NCBI GenBank assembly: GCA_045806665.1
Contig: JBJMIW010000013.1
Location: 1 to 8,362, forward strand
From: Actinoallomurus sp045806665
Lineage (GTDB): Bacteria; Actinomycetota; Actinomycetes; Streptosporangiales; Streptosporangiaceae
Direction: 5' to 3'
Length of the DNA stretch: 8,362 nucleotides
Part shown: one piece after another, positions 6,501 to 8,362 of the stretch
Layout of the letters: each line of letters opens with the position of its first letter
Numbering within the stretch: the first letter of the stretch is position 1
The notes under the pieces: generated by a model
The model's input: only the letters and a program-made list of their open reading frames with translations
Told to the model about the DNA's origin: nothing
The model's database searches: none
Made by a program: the position numbers and the translations under genes

Positions 6501-8362
6501 CAGGTGTCGTGGAGAATTTCGCAAGGCCGCCGGATGCGGAGACCGTCGAGACGCTGCGGGACGAGCTGTCGGCATTGCGTACGGCGGCGGACTCGCTCGC
6601 GCCCATGACCGTCACCGACGTCTCGCGGGTCAGCAGACGGTCGGGCATTGACCCGCGGCACCTGATGGTGTTCGAGGACGGGCTGCGTGAGATCTACGCG
6701 CGGGGCCTTGACCCGGACGCCGCGCTGACAGAGGTCGATCACCTGGTCGCCGCGTACATCCGACGTCGGGATGCGCCGCGGTTCGCCGCGGTCGCCGCCC
6801 GCACGGGGATCGACGCCGATGACATGCGCGTGGTCGTGGAAGCGGCGCGTGATCGGAACATGACGCTGGAGCACCTTTTCCTGATGCGGTTCCGCCCGGG
6901 CGAGTTGCTGAGCCTCGCGCCCGATCTGCCGGGCTTCGTGTCGGTGGCCGAACACGCCGACGTCGAGACCGAAGATCTTCGCGCGGTCCTCACCACGTTC
7001 GACGCCACGCGACAGGGGATGCAGAGCCCGGGCGAATCACGGCGGGCGCCGACACTGAGCCAGCTGCGACGGATGCCTCCGGAACAGGTCCGCGAGGTCG
7101 TCGGCACCGAGCTGACGCGATTGCGGCAGGTCGCGGACTCGCTCGCGCCCATGAGCGTGCACGACGTTATGGATGTTGTCGTCGAGTCCAGAGTGCAGCT
7201 GGGCCACATCGAGGTGTTCGCCGCGGAGCTGCGTGCGATCTACTCGCGAGCGCACTTCGGCGCGGCGGACGAGGCCCGGCTCATGTTCACCGAGTACAAG
7301 GACGATAACGTCACCTCCCGTGACCTCCAGGGTCTGGCGGAACTCGCGACTCGCTTGAACACGACGGCCGCGGACTTGCGCGCGGTCCTCACCTCGTTGT
7401 ACGCCACGGACGGGCAAACGACGCTGATACGACTGCGGGAGATGGCTCCGGACCAGGTCCGTGAGGTCGTCGGTGCCGAGCTGTCGCGGTTGCGGCAGGT
7501 CGCGGACTCGTTCGCGCCCATGAGCGTCAGTGACGTCGGGCGGATGATCGCCGAATCCGAAGTGGTGTTGGACAACATCGGGGTGTTCGGCCCGGAGCTA
7601 CAGGCGATCTACTCGCGAGCTCGTAATGACGGCTCCGACCCGGTGGCAGCGGCCCGGCACATGTTCACCGAATACAGAGAGAGCATTTCGTCCTTCTTCG
7701 TGGACCTACCGGCATTCGCGGAAAGCGCGAGGACGGTGGACGCGAGCCCTACGGAAATGCTCGCGGTCGGCATCTCGCTCATGGGCCGGCCGATAGTCAT
7801 CGGACCGACGGAAACGGAAGTAGGACTCTTCCGTCTGCTGCGAGACGAGCTGTCGGCGCTGCGTACGGCAGCGGACTCGCTCGCGCCCATGACCATCGCG
7901 GACGTCGCCCAGGTCAGCGTACGGTCCGAAATCGACCCGCGGCACCTGGTGGTGTTCGGGGACGGGCTGCGTGCGATCTACGCGCGAGGCCTTGACCCGG
8001 ACGCCGCGCTGGCTGAGGTCGAAAAACTCATCACCGAGTACGCCCCGGCAGACGACGCGCCGGACTTCGCACGGATCGCGGCCCGCGCGGAGATCCACGC
8101 CGATGACATGCGCGTGCTCGTGGCAGCGGCGAGTGACCGGAGCCTGACCCTGACCGACCTGCAAACGATGGACCGCTCCGACCTGCTGGAACTCCTGCCG
8201 AACCGGCAGGGGGACCTCCACGGCGCGAGCTCCAGCATGCCGGTTCCGATTTCGCCCAGTCGCCAGCACCAGTTCGAACGGGCACGGCAGCTGGTGGATG
8301 GTCTGCCGGAGCAAGACCGTGAGCGGTTGCTGGACAGGTGCACCGACCACGCCCTGGCCGCC
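536..8362 (+). CDS. Giant multidomain toxin/effector-like protein (Tox-PL-like, Fic, GT-like, helical repeats); 3' end outside window
   Basis: A single uninterrupted frame of at least 2,609 codons, still open at the right edge. Modules by residue from TTG 536: 1-20 DUF397-like start; about 18-190 papain-like candidate; 190-280 Pro-rich linker; about 283-553 Fic domain with HPFIDGNGR at 488-496; 554-580 acidic linker; about 585-1140 GT-B-like region; 1154-1270 beta-rich module; 1270-1330 linker; 1330 to about 2560 helical repeats. I saw no signal peptide, membrane segment, WXG or RHS motif in the visible part. Fic enzymes usually transfer AMP or a related group to target proteins; papain-like Tox-PL domains are proteases or deamidases; combining such activities in one chain is known for large bacterial toxins. 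The toxin/effector role is inference. The N-terminus looks recombinational: a DUF397 gene start abuts the toxin-like sequence at Asp-Cys-Val. The original gene may have been longer, making this possibly a 5'-truncated copy rescued by a new start. Confidence 0.8.
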   Translation, partial: MVTPGWRKSSRSSADLDCVQVLLVEPRDVVRPSSTAAPTTPQVFDGTAGEWFGKVLPGPDRLSVAGLNRLADTVMKAGGTTTGVEARVGLDRITELIRLWHPERVSPAQILDGMAPGAVVAPGDLGLPTSRWPAAATSWNTLVGQVPAGGLTVVDLDRPGGRTHQIALVDTTAGVQVFDPLAPDTLRVTPVPDEPDRPGIGMPALDNARALTINADGTTPDQPEQVSSTPSEPVVEGVPDPTDPRGRVPVSDAGPSEWEAGGPPGARAAAGSPPMGPQTSVRLRLSQVLAESEWWRLYLDPRHHGIAQSRFPENPGSFYDNDKSPGYQRSMLNAYRKFLDSEDAGFARLNSEAYKQMHDAVTEYVHDDFGWSNQVPPGQVGGVIPPTAFPLLGASQASQDVFAEQIAGRPLLREVRDALSKSGPQPIAIINRFQYRKPVITTTYQGDEVVGLVDAALDQYYAESEQAATLNERLRAIVRVVRSLHIIHPFIDGNGRLHSHLLLQRLLLEQGMRPVIFADMDISFDGSRSLDDLVEIIKREQDADLTADIAILNSDEDLESVYSGDEDSPSVYSDDFAGTLADVGSLDGSATPLVAAGYGRVVEFVGSLPSVAVFVDDAANFGHQAAATMLMASLRELGYRGDITVVASGSVRQKLELLIPEVERERLAWVEDHFDPYVRRPDPRLSGGSGVGAPLVLVAASDRLGTEDNTAGTFLDFLGVDQAIVLKPYAWETSSRLIYTRESAGATPLVRNLDEGGDGIAPIPADALFRFPVPRWSAEEFAARLGAEVTSAGAAAGLGTIVDAVTSGRVELMPIYGLHNLLPETRATALPALAAGVHAAGLEVPAVVVEIGNSSVDFAPQYTADWLVHSELTDPDLTERIAGLQAGQVLVVRAGRLPQSVFQQMYQLGSLPAVLEGANTANLAQLIGRPFFSALTKHTPYPDADSPGARRLKQVTDAIGHLSPWAQEVTDEPAYTQIITADTALSVLKDLPATRDGLVMSQDEMARLKKILDGEELSQLLGDTPDLAALIRFDPNDYTAYRYDEDGNEIPLTAIASTEAISTVQARILQWRQDHVRELLDTLGDRSVQPPTDQTDIIAGAIAQTRTNNTVLHHYFQHITTQAQHPDNDQLLQAIDRYLDTHDTTNNGKTSTAGKAPERWFRVLPDGGDPRTPAYWASSSGQIQLPDGQILSDDGWARDGNDFIHMPTGMILHGNTGSIYSIDNWEEVQDTYLTLGLVGYNAHADESGLYLEPTEDTHGATTVHLPITEPDNNQTLPTDGMAGHDGLNALGSDRESSGAGAAASDTGAGQDTTPVDPEPPEYTPETVPQYEDRLVPVETIAAVAARLRVTAEQAERLLRYSWFDEERFAAVRDQVGLDDAADLADLVDRIGRIPDDLREIASRLAPMDARGVYQVSREFQIDPRYLELFGAELRDIYSRAAEGRAGGTPERSLDPLVGVREVFESRYAPADKIADFVLVATRVGVSPQELRQIMRERSTALDDLRRMDPVDLLEWVDGAFRARPDHRTVREQAADILHRQMPGKLPQSMPGAVSGVPLGGVSDDWFGDALAEVAALLSRRDGDYDDRVRWATNRARRLVALSRNGTVPEGGGDAAGASAGTGGLAQERPPVSEAEIQEVAERLTRTTQDVLRIADVFGIDPRDLVLFGDWLPEGDLSWLAELDLPSLSEDDASSVTGDDVSPDEPRSGAVGRFAEYSRNLPAFVSLARRTGIGADDLLAVLDMAHQDEGLTLGDLTQMPTDHLADLVRGTLDRLQQVADLFPPMPARDVAWVYREFGVEPEHLWIFGDNVRESYASPDPEGSTPREELTNLFSQFPEGFVTVAIRAGVSSANDLFAVLMSFDNARQHTLDQLQEMAPDDVRWVVGGELSRLREIAGSLAPMSVLDVATVVFVSRVELDHIRVFGPEVQAIYAQARDDGSDPAAAAEHMFTDYAENTPGFHGNLPSFARWAASAQMSAEELRAALWAVPSGVVENFARPPDAETVETLRDELSALRTAADSLAPMTVTDVSRVSRRSGIDPRHLMVFEDGLREIYARGLDPDAALTEVDHLVAAYIRRRDAPRFAAVAARTGIDADDMRVVVEAARDRNMTLEHLFLMRFRPGELLSLAPDLPGFVSVAEHADVETEDLRAVLTTFDATRQGMQSPGESRRAPTLSQLRRMPPEQVREVVGTELTRLRQVADSLAPMSVHDVMDVVVESRVQLGHIEVFAAELRAIYSRAHFGAADEARLMFTEYKDDNVTSRDLQGLAELATRLNTTAADLRAVLTSLYATDGQTTLIRLREMAPDQVREVVGAELSRLRQVADSFAPMSVSDVGRMIAESEVVLDNIGVFGPELQAIYSRARNDGSDPVAAARHMFTEYRESISSFFVDLPAFAESARTVDASPTEMLAVGISLMGRPIVIGPTETEVGLFRLLRDELSALRTAADSLAPMTIADVAQVSVRSEIDPRHLVVFGDGLRAIYARGLDPDAALAEVEKLITEYAPADDAPDFARIAARAEIHADDMRVLVAAASDRSLTLTDLQTMDRSDLLELLPNRQGDLHGASSSMPVPISPSRQHQFERARQLVDGLPEQDRERLLDRCTDHALAA
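587..1111 (+). other. Papain-like (Tox-PL-like) domain candidate
   Basis: Roughly residues 18-192. The clearest part is GGLTVVDLDRPGGR, THQIALVDTT and AGVQVFDPLAP: a buried strand, a His inside a hydrophobic strand (His164), a short hairpin, then an Asp in the next strand (Asp179), 15 residues later. This spacing and layout match the His and Asp/Asn/Gln part of papain-like toxin domains of polymorphic toxins, in which a G-H-x-hydrophobic strand is followed by a V-x-D-P/G-Q strand. The only candidate nucleophile is Cys18 in the DCVQV motif, which sits at the DUF397 seam; Tox-PL domains often start with an NCV/DCV motif, so the cysteine might serve both alignments. If Cys18 is really DUF397-derived, the domain has lost its nucleophile. 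Assignment is by pattern only and is tentative. Confidence 0.4.
1112..1370 (+). other. Pro/Gly-rich interdomain linker
   Basis: Residues about 193-278 are rich in Pro, Glu, Asp, Ser, Gly and Ala (for example DEPDRPGIG and EAGGPPGARAAAGSPPMG) with little predicted secondary structure. The stretch joins the papain-like region to the Fic domain, and the fall in G+C begins just after it. It looks like a disordered spacer that marks a module boundary. Confidence 0.55.
1382..2194 (+). other. Fic domain (putative AMPylase or related transferase)
   Basis: Residues about 283-553. The signature HPFIDGNGR is at residues 488-496 (bases 1997-2023), with the catalytic His488, the acidic Asp492, the Gly-Asn-Gly anion hole and Arg496. 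Upstream, a beta-hairpin flap candidate (FQYRKPVITTTYQ, about 434-446) and helices ending in LRAIVRVVRSLH give the normal order of a Fic core. After the motif come a hydrophobic helix (LLLQRLLLEQGMRP) and VIFADMDISFDG, as in Fic proteins of toxin-like polypeptides. The second Arg of HxFx(D/E)GNGRxxR is Ser499 (GNGRLHS), so phosphate contacts of a canonical AMPylase may differ and the donor could be another nucleotide. No convincing inhibitory (S/T)xxxE(G/N) helix was found. G+C over 1921-2160 is about 54% by hand count, against about 70% in the repeat region, suggesting recent acquisition of this module. Confidence 0.85.
2195..2275 (+). other. Acidic linker with a duplicated SVYS motif
   Basis: Residues about 554-580. 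The motif ESVYSGDED is followed by PSVYSDD, and both copies are coded by the same bases TCCGTCTACAGC, separated by acidic residues. The stretch is rich in Asp, Glu and Ser and probably flexible. It separates the Fic domain from the following alpha/beta region. The repeated Ser-Val-Tyr-Ser could be a modification or processing site, but nothing in the sequence proves that. Confidence 0.5.
2288..3970 (+). other. GT-B glycosyltransferase-like region with helical extension
   Basis: Residues about 585-1145. It opens with a Rossmann-type strand-loop-helix: VAVFVDDAANFGHQAAA (residues 612-628), then a helix, then GDITVVA, resembling the N-terminal half of GT-B enzymes where a GxxGH-like loop precedes the first helix. 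Further on come alternating strands and helices (LVLVAASDR, AIVLKPYAW, VELMPIYGLHN, PAVVVEIG). The C-terminal half carries VLVVRAGRLPQSVF and then LEGANTANLAQLIGRPFF (around residue 916), reminiscent of the donor-binding Glu-Gly motif followed by a helix and a G-R/K-P-F/Y strand in GT-B folds. A helical tail follows up to TQAQHPDNDQLLQAIDRYL (about 1140). I cannot name the family or the sugar. Alternatives are a catalytically inactive Rossmann scaffold or an unclassified transferase. It directly follows the Fic domain, so the two may act on the same host compartment. Confidence 0.45.
3995..4345 (+). other. Beta-rich module (KAPERWFRV to HLPIT) shared with the window's left edge
   Basis: Residues about 1154-1270. 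KAPERWFRVLPDGGD and RTPAYW are followed by short strands with aromatic and Gly turns (GQIQLPDGQIL, DGWARDGNDFIHM, GMILHGNTGSIYSI), ending in VHLPITEPDNNQ. This looks like a small all-beta domain rather than an enzyme. Both ends recur in the first 400 bases of the window: the beginning in inverted orientation (1-68) and the end in direct orientation (346-359). The module is therefore a unit present in more than one copy at this locus. Codons here favour C in third position, unlike the GT-rich coding at 2270-2650. Function unknown. Confidence 0.5.
4346..4520 (+). other. Gly/Ser/Asp-rich linker before the repeats
   Basis: Residues about 1271-1328 (for example SSGAGAAASDTGAGQ and PVDPEPPEYTPET). 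Low complexity, no recognisable fold. It separates the catalytic-looking half from the helical repeat half. Confidence 0.5.
5156..5440 (+). other. Non-repeat insertion within the repeat array
   Basis: Between the first repeat core and the degenerate one the protein leaves the repeat pattern: MPGKLPQSMPGAVSG, VPLGGVSDDWFGDALAEV, a basic stretch (RVRWATNRARRLV) and then a Gly/Ala-rich spacer (GGGDAAGASAGTGG). It explains the long 714-bp spacing here. It may be a linker or a small inserted helical segment; no motif was recognised. Confidence 0.35.
6155..6878 (+). repeat. Two-unit repeat block, copy 1 (partner at +1,284 bp)
   Basis: This block aligns with 7439-8162 at a constant offset of 1,284 bp (428 codons), with no net insertion or deletion. 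Highly similar stretches are 6155-6250, about 6292-6395, about 6560-6740 and 6782-6860. Between about 6396 and 6555 the two copies diverge strongly although the length is the same. The block covers one APMSV unit (6236), one APMT unit (6605) and the following ADDM helix. Confidence 0.7.
7439..8162 (+). repeat. Two-unit repeat block, copy 2 (partner at -1,284 bp)
   Basis: Direct in-frame repeat of 6155-6878. Shared stretches include GACGAGCTGTCGGC, GGCCTTGACCCGGACGCC and GCCGATGACATGCGCGTG. The central part (about 7680-7839) differs, encoding a hydrophobic stretch with ISLMGRPIVIG in place of copy 1's ALWAVPSGVV. Separately, its beginning (7448-7523) is also very similar to 7079-7154 at a 369-bp offset, showing single-unit as well as two-unit duplication. 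Confidence 0.7.
8216..8362 (+). other. Start of the next segment after the repeats (runs off the window)
   Basis: Residues about 2561-2609. The repeat signature ends after DLLELLPNR; the frame continues with HGASSSMPVPISPSR, then a charged helix (QHQFERARQLVDGLPEQDRERLLD). This is probably a linker leading to another helical or catalytic module beyond the window. Too little is visible to assign. Confidence 0.4.

Larger units (their letters stand above)
4524..8215 (+). repeat. Degenerate helical repeat array (SLAPM / DPRHL-VF-IY units)
   Basis: Residues about 1330-2560. A core of roughly 40 residues recurs: LR-x-x-A-x-SLAPM, a DV helix, then (I/V)DPRHL or L-x-H/N-I, VF-x-x-x-(V/L)-(R/Q)-x-IY. 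The Met codon of APM lies at 4754, 5885, 6236, 6605, 7151, 7520 and 7889; a degenerate copy without Met aligns at 5468. Successive distances are 714, 417, 351, 369, 546, 369 and 369 bp, so 123 residues is the commonest unit. Between cores lies a second motif, A-x-R-x-x-(I/V)-x-A-D-D-(L/M)-x-x-(V/L), followed by TL-x-x-L-x-x-M (for example near 4960, 6050, 6785, 6940, 7340 and 8070). Two flavours occur: APMSV with L-x-x-I (6236, 7151, 7520) and APMT with DPRHL plus ARGLDPDAAL (6605, 7889). Almost no strands are predicted by eye; this looks like an alpha-helical scaffold or binding surface. I do not recognise a named family. Confidence 0.7.

Noticed and set aside
6155..8162. CRISPR array or mobile element as explanation of the repeats
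   Set aside because: Repeats are long, in-frame multiples of three, protein-coding and degenerate. No short identical repeats with regular spacers, and no terminal inverted repeats or transposase.
7706..8350. Minus-strand open frame of 214 codons, with similar ones at 6500-6955 and 7037-7417
   Set aside because: They resemble each other only because the plus-strand DNA is repetitive. The plus frame conserves amino acids and has better codon bias.

Overview
The window is high-GC DNA (about 70% G+C in most places, by hand counts) that reads as an actinomycete chromosome. Two DUF397-type segments, a family essentially confined to Actinobacteria, support this and suggest a Streptomyces or Pseudonocardiales-like host. 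Apart from about 0.5 kb at the left edge, one plus-strand reading frame is open from 461 to the right edge. From the best start (TTG 536, preceded by AGGAGA) it encodes at least 2,609 residues and runs off the window without a stop. Nearly all other long ORFs, including those on the minus strand, are GC-driven shadows of this frame.

Left edge (1-535): a small scrapyard of gene pieces. Bases 1-68 read on the minus strand are 57/68 identical to 3995-4062 of the giant gene. Bases 346-359 on the plus strand are identical to 4325-4338 of the same gene. A DUF397 segment follows (430-525), lacking a standard start codon and a C-terminal half. A second DUF397 start (536-595) is fused in frame to the giant gene.

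Giant gene (536-8362+), modules in order: a 20-residue DUF397 N-terminus; a papain-like, Tox-PL-like region (candidate Cys18, His164, Asp179); a Pro-rich linker; a Fic domain with an intact HPFIDGNGR core (His488) in locally AT-richer DNA; an acidic linker; a long alpha/beta region resembling a GT-B glycosyltransferase; a beta-rich module that is also the source of the inverted fragment at the window start; then at least 1,200 residues of degenerate alpha-helical repeats with an SLAPM / DPRHL / VF / IY signature, part of which was duplicated at a fixed offset of 1,284 bp.

Interpretation (inference): this looks like a very large modular toxin or effector carrying several putative protein-modifying domains in one chain, followed by a helical repeat scaffold. 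The left edge suggests it arose or was trimmed by recombination with a paralogue and a DUF397 gene pair. The carboxy terminus, any secretion module and any immunity gene lie outside the window. No RNA genes, CRISPR arrays, insertion sequences or clear terminators were seen.
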